From contig JAHYIO010000003.1 of the NCBI GenBank assembly GCA_020543525.1, positions 1,178,001-1,242,000 of the forward strand: a stretch of DNA of 64,000 nt. Direction: 5' to 3'. Shown here piece after piece: positions 37,904 to 48,295 of this stretch. The number at the start of each line of letters is the position of its first letter. Within the stretch, counting starts at the first letter, position 1. The stretch is from Coriolopsis trogii. Lineage: Eukaryota; Basidiomycota; Agaricomycetes; Polyporales; Polyporaceae. Below the pieces are notes generated by a model, which saw nothing but the letters and a program-made list of their open reading frames with translations, did not search any database and had not been told where the DNA came from. The position numbers were made by a program, and so were the translations under genes.

Positions 37904-40028
37904 GAGGCAGTTGTGATGAAACTTATAGAGTAAATGCGCGTAGAGGGACTGTACGAGACTGAGGTCGGTGTGGATGGCCAGTCGAGGAGGAGAGCAACCT
38001 CCGAGTCGAACATGTCCGGGCGCCCAAGAACATGCGGACTTTCAACTAAGACACAGCCACAGACCCACGCACAATTGCTCCCGCGAGCATGCGAGCATGC
38101 GAGTCCTGAGCCTGGCCATAATGATAGTATTAGTGGCACAGCTGGCGGTCCGCGGATACGGTGACCTTACATACCAGCTCATACCATCAGTACACGCAGA
38201 CTCATCAAACTCACAGACGGCCTGTCCGAGACTCTTTGGCAGCGCACAGATTCTCGGCCGTGGACCTCATCACCGGGGGGGCACTGCCGGAGTCTCGGGC
38301 GCAGGCTGCGCATAGAACCTCCAGGCTTCCCGCATTTGACTCAAGCACCCTAACACAGCCTCTACATGGTGGATGGGTGTTCCATGACAGTGCATATTTC
38401 ACCAAGGCGTTCGTATGCAATCGTCCAGAGATGGACTTGGTAAAGGCCAAGAACTGAAGCGAGTCCCAGAAACCAAGTAGCCTAGAAGCTCTGGGTTTGC
38501 GGTACCTTTACGCCCTATGGGTGAGTGCGTATGCGTACGGGCCGGATATAACACGTTACTGCCCTTGCAGCCTCGAGCTTCTCGAAGCGCGGAGGAGAGT
38601 TCCGTGCACGGTGAGAGAATGACAAGTGAGCATCCACATACGGCCACGATCGGCACATGCACAGTGGAGGGCCGCCTTCATCTAGAACAGTGTAAATGTA
38701 TTCTCTCCACATAAGCGGGCATCACATCCAGGGTCCCAAATATTGTAGAAGAGAAGTCCGCGGGCCGCTGAATATGAAAACGCCACGGCCGGGACATGAG
38801 GTCCTGGTTCCATCCGCTCAGCTCGCGATTTCTGATGCAAGCAAGCAGACGTGACTCTCCCACACTCAAACATCCGGCTCGATGGCATTTGGCGAGTCCG
38901 CAGGCAGTCAGCTACGAACGGACGAAGGAGCACCCATTCGGCATAAGGTCAGACGTACCAAACCGCTCAGAAGCATGGTTGTCTAAGCTCGCGGCCCCGA
39001 TCAGAACGACGAAGGCTCCTCTCGAGGGCACTCACACATCCATTCACGGGAACAGGGTTCTCCGTGTTCTCGCACAATCCCCTGGAAACGGATAGCATGA
39101 GAAGAGTGGAAGTCAGGAGGTGGAAACAACGAACGTGAAGGAGCACTGGATGCGTTGGCCCGGGTGATGTTCTTTTCGTGACTTTCCCCTGGGTGACCTG
39201 GGAACGAGCCTACCTTCACAGTTCTGGCACAATACCACAGTGAACAGCTTTGGACAACTGGCGTAGGGGGTCATCGTGCACATTGGGGATGGCAGAGACG
39301 AAAGAGTAAATTCCTAGAGACGTTATGGTACCATTATTCGAGCCATTCGATGTAGTATTTGATAAGACCTCATGGATCGATGAGCCACCGATCATCTTGG
39401 ATCAAAGGGTGTGTGTCTGAGGGGGGGGGGAACTAGGGACGGACGCCCAGTTCTTGAGGGGAAACCTGAATCGTGTCCTTTCAGAATGGCCCCGTAATGG
39501 ATCGATCCAGGCATACTTAGCGTCGAGTCGACGGTTGCTCTTGGCGCAACGCGTGAGCATAACCGTTGGTGGGTAGCAGTTTCTAGGTCGAGGGAACTTG
39601 GGATCCCTGAACAGCTAACCACGATGAATTACGGGTGATCTCGGGCTGGCAAGTAGCCCATGACAGTGTCTGGCGGGCCGGCCTGACGTTATGAAGTGCT
39701 CGGAGGAGTGCAATGCATACGCACTGTGTCATGAATGTATGCGTCCACGAACTGGCGTGCCTCTACCGCGTAACGCAGACTGGACTGAAGGCAAAAGATT
39801 GACGAAATAGCGATGCACCGTTCAGAGAGCAGGATATGAAGGACAGTAGGAAATGGTAGAATCACCAACCGTTGACATGGGTACCCCCTTGCCTGCTTAA
39901 CCAACGCACGTCACGGTGGAAACCTATGCCCTCTAAGAGGCGTTGAAGCGGCAATAACCATACGCATACCATACGAACCCGTACATTATATTCCATTGAC
40001 AGTCGGAGCTGGTGCGTGATGTGTCGTC
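37904..40028. repeat. duplicated flank of copy D (about 2.1 kb unit)
   Basis: No supportable gene. From about 38300 to 40040 the unit runs parallel to 43830-45471 upstream of copy F. Shared landmarks include GTCCCAAATATTGTAGAAGA-like text, TACGAACGGACGAAGGAGCA, GGTTGCTCTTGGCGCAACGC (39532 and 44986) and GTGATGTGTCGTCCTATGAT (40015 and 45449). The end of the unit abuts, and supplies, the last codons of kinase-like copy E. Confidence 0.7.
38005..38050 (-). promoter_or_regulatory. conserved upstream block, copy D
   Basis: GGGCGCCC at 38018-38025, about 115 bp upstream of the copy D ATG. It is flanked by GAGTCGAACATGTCC on one side and AAGAACATGCGGACTTTCAA on the other. The same words flank the palindrome at copies A, E and F. 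Confidence 0.55.
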
Positions 40029-41547
40029 CTATGATAGAAGGTGCGTGTGGGTGACGTTGTGCGCGTTGTATGCGATAGGAGGTGAGAGCGAGGTGCGCGT
40101 TGATGGCGGAATGTTCAGTTGCGATAGCGGTATGACACCAATAGCATCTATAAGCCCTTTCATGGCATCATACGCGGACGGCCGGGTGGCAGGGTTTGGG
40201 TCCATCATTGAAACGAGTATGGCATCGATCTCAGGTACCGTACTCTGTGTGATCGAGAACCTGCATCAACAAGGATGAGAACCATCTGCGTACATCACGA
40301 GCTCACCGTAAAGTCACCGAAGTCTGTGCCTAGCTGCCATACATCTAGCTTGAACGGGTCGTACAGCTTTCCTGAAGCAACGTCGGGGGGCATCGGACGA
40401 TCGTAACTGTCGGGAAAAGAGCCTCCCATAGGCGGCCCCTGGCAGAGTCGTTCCTCCTTGGGAACATCATCGCCGAAGTGGACGGCCACCTCGAAATCTA
40501 TGAGATACACGCGCGGGCGGGAGGCAGGTAGATGCTTCATGCGCAGCGTCTCCGGCATCCACTGAATGACGAAGTTGTCTTTCCAGACGTCCTGATACAG
40601 ACAGAGGGGTCAGCGGGATCCGGGAAGATAAACTAAGAGCGTACATCCATACCCTGTGAGCGATGCCCAATGGATGCAAGAATACGAGCGCCTGGCGATG
40701 CAGCAATCAGACACATAGGTCCGATAGTACTCGTGATCAACCACTCACCTCTAGGCATTGTATGATGATGTCGAGTATGTCGCCTACAGAAGTCTTTGCC
40801 CAATGATTGTAGACCAATTCCAGCGACATTCCACCCTTGGGGAAGATCCCAAATGTGATGTCGTCGAAGTCAATCAGCCCATACAAAGGTAGGGTATGAT
40901 TCATACTGAGGATGCTGTACGCCTCTGAGGCCACCGCTTTGAGAATCTCCAACTCCTTTCGTCCTTCGGAGCCTACGGCCAGAACACGTATCACAACGTC
41001 GTGTCCATTAGCATCGCGTGCGGCACGCGAAAGACCATTCTAAGAACGAATGTGTCAATGGCGCTTATTTGCACGCATGACGACTGAGAGCAAAGCAAAC
41101 CTTCCATGAGAAACTCAAGACGTCAGAGATACCACCTGGTTCCGTAGTGAAGCCACGGTGAGTTGTGAGGTACATGAAACCACTGGCACTAATGCCACTG
41201 AAGGGCCCAATGGTGGTCGTGGAGAAATGGGTCTCCCATAATATCAAGCCTTTCGCTGATAAAAAGCTGCTCAGCTCCCTCCAGATCGCGTCGGCGGCCT
41301 CGAGTGAGTGTTCGAGACCAGGTGGGTTTCGCCAGGACTTCAGGTCCCGAGGCAGCTGTACATGCCTGGTCAGTATGTCACCATATCGTAGATTATAAGA
41401 TCATACTCTCTGCCTAATCGAAAACGTAGACTCTTTGGCGTAACGGCGGTGATACCGTGACGTAGTATAGAGCCCGACCAGAAGGCAGGCGGACGTTGCT
41501 GCCGCTGCGAGAATTTGCCAGCCTTGTACAGTGAGCCGTGACGTCAT
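40029..41547 (-). CDS. membrane-anchored protein-kinase-like protein, copy E
   Basis: ATG 41547 opens MTSRLTVQGWQILAAAATSA. Then LPRDLKSWRNPPGLEHSLE, GLILWETHFSTTTIGPF, NGLSRAARDANGHDVVIRV, GRKELEILKAVASEAYSILS, LPLYGLIDFDDITF and HR joined to D..KDNFVIQW. Then RVYLIDFEVAVHFGDDVPKE, PPMGGSFPDSYDR, PPDVASGKLYDPFKLDVW, and MMDPNPATRPSAYDAMKGL. PPE is changed to PPD in the activation segment. The C-terminus after LNIPP is unrelated to D or F: it reads STRTSLSPPIAYNAHNVTH to a stop in GTCGTCCTATGAT-type sequence. This is because the gene end was overwritten by the adjoining duplicated flank. Confidence 0.8.
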
Positions 41548-41920
41548 AGTGACCAACTATGAAGTAGAGTCTAGAGAGGACAACTGTGCATAGAGGGTCT
41601 GTATGGGACTAACGTTGGCGTGGGATCAGTCAAGGAGGAGAGCAATTTGCGAGTCGAACAGGTTCGGGCGCCCAAGAATGTGCAACGACACAGCCACTGA
41701 TCCGCTCGCGTTTGCTCCCGCATTGCGAGTCAACTGCAGGGCGCTACCGGAGTTTGTTGCTCGTGTTGAAAGAGCGCACAACGCTCAGAACTGATAGAAC
41801 CCTACAGGTAATCTGCCCGCTTTGATTCGCAGCCTTGTCTGGAGGCTGGAGCCATGACGGACGGCGGATGTACCTAGCAAACAGCGCATGATTGGCCCAG
41901 AGAAACTGCCAGAACTGACG
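41548..41920. repeat. short flank of copy E
   Basis: Only about 370 bp separate copies E and F. This is a cut-down flank: the promoter block is followed by pieces (GGCGCTACCGGAG.., CAGCGCATGATTGGCCCA near 41884) that recur at 43659-43810 upstream of F. Most of the 2 kb unit seen at D and F is missing. Confidence 0.6.
41655..41700 (-). promoter_or_regulatory. conserved upstream block, copy E
   Basis: GGGCGCCC at 41666-41673, about 120 bp upstream of the copy E ATG. It sits between GAGTCGAACAGGTTC and AAGAATGTGC, then CGACACAGCC, very like the copy D block. Confidence 0.55.
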
Positions 41921-43407
41921 CTACTGTGCCGTAAACATGGTATCAGATGTGTTGGAGGAAACCGTGGCAGGGGGTTGCTTGGGCGGTGGCGAAATATTCA
42001 GTACCGATGGTGGTATCGCACCGATAGCTTCAATGAGCCCTTTCATAGCATCGTAAGCTGACGGCCGAGTGACGGGATCTGGATCTGTCATTGACACCAG
42101 TATGGTGTCAATCTCCGGAATCGTACTCTGTAGTGGGAGGCGTGAAAATGATGCGGACTTCATGAAAACGTGAGGAGCTTACCCTAAAGTCACTGAAATC
42201 TGTGCCGAGCTGCCATATATCCAGCTTGAACGGGTTATACGGCTTTCCGGAAGCAACCTCAGGGGGGATCGGACGACCATAGCTGTCGGGGAAGGAGCCA
42301 CCCATGGGAGGTCCCTGACAAACTCTTTCCTCCTCAGGAACATCGTCGGCAAAATGAACCGCCACTTCGAAGTCGATGAGGTATACGCGAGGACGTGAAG
42401 CTGGTAAATGCTTCATGCTCAACGTCTCGGGCATCCATTGGATGAGAAAATTGTCCTTCCAGACGTCCTGAGACGCGAGTATCAGTCAGGTGCGAGATCA
42501 AGAGGTCGTGTACATACTCTGTGTGCGATGTTTAAGTGGTGCAAGAAGACCAGTGCCTGCCAAAGACACAACAGTTAATCCAGTACTTAACACTATCGCA
42601 AGATATTACCTCCAGGCATTGTATTATTATATCAAGCACATCGCCTACGGAGGTATTCGCCCAATCGTGGTAGGCATAAGTTAGCGACGACCCAGCTTTG
42701 GGAAATATACCAAAAGTAATGTCGTCCAAGTCAATCAGTCCAATCAAAGGCAGAGTGTGGTTCATGCTGAGGACGCTATACGCATCTGTCGCTACTGCAT
42801 CGAGGATTTCCAGCTCCTTTCGACCGTCTGAGCCGACAGCTAGGACACGTATCACAACGTCGCGTCCGAAAGCATCGCGGGCAGCACGTGAAAGTGGATT
42901 CTATCATCGGGTGAGTCAGTAGTACACCTGACATGTGCGACGCATGCCGTTGCGAACCTTCCATGAATAGTTCAAGAGCTCAGAGATTCCACCTGATTGT
43001 GTGGTGAAGCCACGCAGGGTCGTGATGTACATGAAGCCGCTGGCCGACAAGCTGGCAGAAGGACCGACTGTTGCCGAAGCAAAATGTGTCTTCCATAGAG
43101 TAAAACCCTTCTCTGCGAAGAAGCTGGTCAGCTCCCGCCAGATCGCGTCACCGGGCTCGAGAGAGTCCTCGAATCCAGGTGGGTTTCGCCACGACTTCAA
43201 GTCTCGAGGCAGCTGAACATGTCTGGTCAGTACGTCACCCTCTCACGGAGTCTCTAATCATACTTTCTCCCTGATGGAGGGCGTAGTTTCTTTGGTGTGG
43301 CGGCGGTGATACCATGGCGCAGTACAGAGTCCGACCAGAAGGCAGGCGGACGTTGCTGCTGCCGCTGCGAGGATTTGCCAGCCTTGCGTTGCGTGCCGTG
43401 ACGTCAT
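41921..43407 (-). CDS. membrane-anchored protein-kinase-like protein, copy F
   Basis: Best-preserved copy and most upstream of the array. ATG 43407 opens MTSRHATQGWQILAAAAATS, then ACLLVGLCTAPWYHRRH. The body has LPRDLKSWRNPPGFEDSLE, GFTLWKTHFASATVGPS, NPLSRAARDAFGRDVVIRV, GRKELEILDAVATDAYSVLS, MNHTLPLIGLIDLDDITF and HR joined to DVWKDNFLIQW. Then RVYLIDFEVAVHFADDVPEE, PPMGGSFPDSYGR, PPEVASGKPYNPFKLDIW, and DPDPVTRPSAYDAMKGL. The tail ends PPATVSSNTSDTMFTAQ. Kinase landmarks are HRD plus Asn, DFE, PPE, DxWxxG and RPSA; the beta-3 Lys position is Arg. About 400 residues. It probably sits in a membrane with the kinase-like domain facing the cytosol, though topology is inferred only. Confidence 0.83.
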
Positions 43408-45471
43408 AGGGTCAAATTCTGAGATTGGAAGTGTACAGGACTTAGGTTGGCGTGGATTGCAGTACTTACTCGAACATATTTGGGCGCCCAAGTTCTTTCA
43501 GCGGACTTTCAACCAGGTCGTGTGGGACACAGCCACTCCCACAATTGCTCCTGCGATGAGAGTCAGGTCCATACTTAGCGGCACAGTGGCGGTCCGCGGA
43601 GGGGACTTTAGATACCAGCTCATACCTAAGACATAGGGAAACTTGAATTATTGGGGGCACTGCCGGAGGTTGTTGCTCGCGTGGACAAGCACTCAGAACT
43701 GATAGAATGGCACCCTACAGGTAATCTGCTCGCGTTTGATCCCCAGCCTTTTCTGGAGGCTGAAGTCATGACGGACGGCGGGTGTACCTAGCAAACAGCG
43801 CATGATTGGCCCAAATATGACATCTCCTAGTACCAAGGCGTTTCGTGTGCAACTCTCAGGGGTGGACTCTGTGGAGGCCGAGAACCGAAGCGGGTCCCGG
43901 AAACCAAGTAGCCTACTTGGAAGCTATGCATCAGCAACGGTACCTTTACGCTCTCTGGGTGAGTGCGTATGGCAGGGGCCCCGAACGAATCCCAGGTTGC
44001 TGCGCATGCAGCCTCGAGGCTCTCAAAGTGCGGAGAAGAGGCCTCTTCCTCAGACATTCCGTGCACCCTGAGAGCATGACGAGTCAGCATATACATTCGA
44101 CCATGCTCGGCACATGCACAGTGCGGACCGCCATCATCTGGAACGGCGGAAAAAACTATCGCCACACAAGCGTGCACCACATTCAGGGTCCCAAGTATCG
44201 CAGAAAAGAAGCCCGCTGGATATGCAGCCAGGACATGAGGTTCTGCACCGCCCGCTCGCGAAGTCTGATGCAAGCAGACGTGATCCTCCCCCACTTAAAC
44301 ATCCGGCCCGATAGCATTGGGTGAGTCCGCATGCCGTCAGCTACGAACGGACGAAGGAGCACCTACCAATTCGGCATAAGGTCAGACGTACCCGATCACT
44401 GGAAAGCATCCAGACGTTGTCAAAAGAATCGCGGCCCCCGTCCTGGATCAGCTTCATGAGGGGTCCTCTCGGAATCACTTCACACACCTCTTGATTCTGA
44501 CGAGATGCTCCGAGAGTCCGCGCACAATGACCTGAAAACGGGTAGCATGAGAAGGAAGAGCGGGGGTCAAGAAGAGAACGATGAACGTGAAGAATTACCG
44601 GCTACGTTGGGGCTGACGGTCTCACCGTGTTTCTCTCTTGGTGGGACCTGAGAAGGAGCCCAGCTCTAGGACTTACGGTACCACGGTGAGCAAGTCTGGA
44701 CAAGGGCATAGTGAGTCACTCTTCATAGTACTTGGGACGTTGAAGACGAAAGCGGACTCTGTGGGTACGTTCTCAGCCGCCCGGACTGTCCGAGCCAGTC
44801 GATGAAGTTTGTGATAAGACCTCGCCGATCGATGAGCCTCTAATCATCCTGGATCAAGGGGACTTGTTCGGAGGGGAAACCAAGTAGGGGTGCCCTCTTC
44901 TTGGATGGTACTCTGGATCGTAACCCGGAGTACCTTGAAAATTGCCCCGTAACGAATGTGGACATACCTAGTAGGGTCGAGTCGACGGTTGCTCTTGGCG
45001 CAACGCGTGAACACAATCGTCGGCGGGTAGCCGTTTGGTGGTCGAGGGACATCGAGGTCAATGTAGCGATCACGACTGCAGGAACATCGTGAGTTAACCA
45101 CGACGAATTACGGGCCAAGTAGTCAACTAGTCAATGTCAGGTGGCGGGCCGGCCCGACGTCCTGTAAGCGCTCAAAGAAGTGCAATGCATGCGCCCACGA
45201 ACTCGCGTGACTCAAGAGAACAGCAAACAAAATAGCAATGCATCGTTCAGAGAACGGGGTATGAAGGACATTAGGCGATGATATAATCCTGAGCCTGTAC
45301 TAACGGTTAGCGTGGGTGCCCTTGCCTCCTTGACCAACGCACGTCACCGGTGGGAACCTATACCCTCTAAGAGACGTTGAAGCGAATGTAGCCCTAAACA
45401 TACCACCCTGACCGTCCATTATAGTTCGTCGACCGTCGGAGCTGGAGCGTGATGTGTCGTCCTATGATAGC
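43408..45471. repeat. duplicated flank of copy F (about 2.05 kb unit)
   Basis: The counterpart of 37904-40040, with the same block order and many substitutions and small indels. No supportable gene. Its distal end (GTGATGTGTCGTCCTATGAT at 45449) runs into single-copy DNA near 45472, so this is probably the original location of the unit and the 40 kb junction is the derived one. Confidence 0.65.
43470..43515 (-). promoter_or_regulatory. conserved upstream block, copy F
   Basis: GGGCGCCC at 43482-43489, about 80 bp upstream of the copy F ATG, the closest of the six. It sits between TCGAACATATTT and AAGTTCTTTC, with GCGGACTTTCAAC following at about 43501. Confidence 0.55.
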
Positions 45472-45691
45472 TAGCGCGTGTGGTGAAGATGCGAGCGCGG
45501 GGTGCGAAAGGTTGAGAACGCGGGGTGCGGGTTGCGAGGTGCGGATATGAAACGTGATAACGCGATGGGGATGAACGACACGTCGAACAACATGTAAAGC
45601 CTCGCGCCCGGATAGGGAAGGATGGGAATAGAAGTACAGCGCGCGCACGAAAGAGCGAAAGCTGCATATGCGCACCGAGGGTGTCATGGTG

Positions 45692-46789
45692 TCATCGCGA
45701 GCGAGGCTTTGCAGGAGCAGACGCGGTCCTCGCCATCCGCCCAGCCTCGATCTTCGTCGTTCTCTGAATAGACCCGCTCCGGGATACGGTCGCAGGCGGC
45801 GAGTCGGCGACCTTCTCGGGCTCGGACGTCGTCGGTGCGTCTGACAGAAGCTTCTTCCACGACTCCTCTGCGATCTCCTCCTCCCACACCCCGCCGTCCG
45901 CGGACGGCGTCCGTGCTTCTGGTTCTTCAAAGAGGTGTACGGCCTTCTTCTGTGACCTCTGCGCCGCACCCCGAGGCACTCTTAAAGACCCTCCTGCCGG
46001 ATGCTCACCCTGCGCTTCCTCTACATTCTCCTTCCCCGCGCCTTCTGCACTCCCCGCGTCCCCGACTGGAGGCGCGACATCCTCCGCCTCCTTTGAGCGC
46101 ATGTCGCGCATGGACAGGCTTTTCCACAGCGTCTTTCCTGCGCCCTTGAACAGCTTCCCGAGGGATGGGAGGGAGTCCTCGGAGGGGTTGCTGAGCAAGC
46201 GGCCGCGATGTCCCCGTGCCCCCGCTTCCTCGTCTGCATCGACTCCTGCTTGTGCCTCTCTGATCTCCACCGGACTACTGTCATCGAAGGAGTCGGTATA
46301 CCCTCTTCCCCCTGCAACTCCAGAGCCGGGACCGTACGGGTATGGGACGGAGTTGTGGTCTAGGCCCTGCTCTCGTAGCATCCGGCGATGGCGGAGGAGA
46401 CGAGAGCGGGCGGCGACGCCGAGCTGGTGTGATGAGTTCCGTTTTCTGGGCTCGGTCTGGGGGAGCGGTGCGAACGAGATGCTAGGTGAAGGCGTGGCCG
46501 ACCGCGAGGGGAATGTTTGGGAAGAGTTGGAGCGGAGGATGCTGGGACATGGGCTCGGGTTTGTGCTCGATGCAGCGGAGTTGGTGGAGGATGTGCTCGA
46601 GCTTGCTTCGAGGGAGGGAGGGCTGAGCGAGGAGCCCTTGCTGATGTTGGAACCGGTGCTGGTGCTGGTGCTCTCAAGAGATCCGGAAGAACGGGGTTCG
46701 GGGGAGTCGGTGATGATGGCGGCGACTATGGCAGTGAAGGAGGAATCTGTCGCAATATCACTGGAGCATTCGAGCATGGTGATCGTCAT
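45692..46789 (-). CDS. disordered conserved fungal protein, function unknown
   Basis: Open frame of about 365 residues from ATG 46789 (MTITMLECSSDIATDSSFTA). It is Ser/Pro/Glu-rich and mostly low-complexity, so probably disordered. The recognisable part is PSILRSNSSQTFPSRSATPS, then SISFAPLPQTEPRKRNSSHQ and LGVAARSRLLRHRRMLREQG. I recall such a block from many basidiomycete proteins of unknown role. Other segments are SLPSLGKLFKGAGKTLWKSL and EEEIAEESWKKLLSDA, both possible short helices. The frame stays open about 170 bp upstream without an ATG, so an upstream exon is possible. Several RxxS-type sites suggest phosphorylation, but no function can be given. Confidence 0.65.
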   Translation of the reverse strand: MTITMLECSSDIATDSSFTAIVAAIITDSPEPRSSGSLESTSTSTGSNISKGSSLSPPSLEASSSTSSTNSAASSTNPSPCPSILRSNSSQTFPSRSATPSPSISFAPLPQTEPRKRNSSHQLGVAARSRLLRHRRMLREQGLDHNSVPYPYGPGSGVAGGRGYTDSFDDSSPVEIREAQAGVDADEEAGARGHRGRLLSNPSEDSLPSLGKLFKGAGKTLWKSLSMRDMRSKEAEDVAPPVGDAGSAEGAGKENVEEAQGEHPAGGSLRVPRGAAQRSQKKAVHLFEEPEARTPSADGGVWEEEIAEESWKKLLSDAPTTSEPEKVADSPPATVSRSGSIQRTTKIEAGRMARTASAPAKPRSR

Positions 46790-48295
46790 AGAATGCAGGG
46801 TAAGTGCGGTGTGTTTCGGAGAGAAGGTGAGCGACCGGCTTCGGAAGGTGGCAGAGGAAGGCTTGTAGAGACCGAAGTTGATAACGAGCGACGAGGTTTG
46901 AAGAGTGCTGGGGGTGTATGGAAGCCCTGCGCAGGAGGGGGTGGGAGGGGAAGTCGAGGTCACGGTCGACGACGCCCTCGCGCGGTGAGAGTGGTGAAGG
47001 AGAAAATGATGAGAGATGGCTGCACGCCTCTGGCTCGTCGCGAGTGTCGCCTCTCTCTGCCGACTCGCTCCCCCGCGCTCCGGAAGTCAGTCTATGCCTG
47101 CTTATGTCATTTCCCATAACCGGACTCAACGCCATCAAGTTACCGGCGCGCAGTGCTGTTTGCATTCAACGCTTCCGTAGCCTCCGTCAGTGCCGGCAGC
47201 CACAGGAAGGGTCTTCAGCTATACATCAATCGCAAAGAGTCTTGGAAGAACGCCGCATTAGTTCTACCAGCTGCAGGATCAAATGAAGAGCGCGTCGTCA
47301 CTACAGTCTACAAGGGATCTGCTGGCTAAGTCGCGTCCTTCCGAGAGTGAGTATGGCTGAAGTTGCATATTCTCTCCAACTCGGTTCCAGCGAAGATCGT
47401 CAAGCACCTGCAGGGCTTGCAGAATAGTATCTTTGCAGAGGGATCGCCGGACTCAGCTCGGTATCCGGCGAGCAAAGTCGTAATTCGAGATCGACCATTC
47501 TCCCATGCAATGAAACCGGGGATAATATGCAATTGTCGCGTTCGTCAATAGGATCTGAGCTGCCACAGGCTTTGTGAATCACACTGTGCATGATATTGGA
47601 GGCTCAAGAGGTGCTTCTTCCGGGTTGAAGACGACGTGAAGTGTTCTGTATAGTCACAGAAGTTGGATAAGTATCCAAGGCCGGGTACAGTAACGGTGTT
47701 CAAGGCACGACTTGGCATTCGCTTGCCACGTTGCATAGCTTTCCAGTCGTTCATATATGTAGTACATTAGCAGGGAGTACACCCGGTGCCGCGCTTACCA
47801 CTTTCTTCCCGCTGCCACCTCGTGCCCTCTTCTGCGCGTCCTGCTCGTCCCATGGAGCTCCTGCGAGACACTCTTACTGTGGCCGAGACTGAAGTCTATC
47901 GGGTGAGAACTGGAAGAGCCGAGCCGAGGTTGGCGCTCGCGGCTGCGTGCGGTACGTACTGGGTCTGACGTCGAGTAGTATGTTCGCCTGGGTGACGTCG
48001 CGTGTGCCGCTTTTGTCGGGCGAGTCGCGCTGAGGTGGTGGGTCGTCGAGTGTTTCAGCGTTGAGTCAGACTCTGGTGGAGGCGGACAAATGATGGATCA
48101 AGCCGTGGACAGTCGAGTACGTGGCCGGCCGAAGTCGGAGGGAGGGCGGATGATGATGACACACACCGGCTGAGGGAACTCAGTACTGTCAACAGTCAGC
48201 CCAAACTTATCCGCCCGCTCATTCCTGCGCTCGCTCGCACCACAAGGCTCTCAGCCTCTTCCTGAGCTCGACTCTCTTCCCCTCTTGCAGTCGCC
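46790..48295. other. gap before the P4-ATPase gene
   Basis: About 1.5 kb without a gene I can support. The left part should carry the promoter and perhaps a 5' exon of the disordered-protein gene. The right end (48000-48295) is the P4-ATPase promoter, with pyrimidine-rich leader TCTCTTCCCCTCTTGCAG just before its ATG, which may be a 5' UTR intron acceptor. Confidence 0.4.

Noticed and set aside
39420..39430. Run of G in the copy D flank
   Set aside because: A short homopolymer with no matching feature in the copy F unit; not informative.
46101..46868. 255-codon plus-strand frame opposite the disordered protein
   Set aside because: Mirrors the Ser/Pro/Glu-rich coding frame; no start context or motifs. 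The minus frame has the recognisable conserved block.
45692..46963. Start of the disordered protein at 46963
   Set aside because: That codon is GTG on the minus strand. The first in-frame ATG is at 46789.
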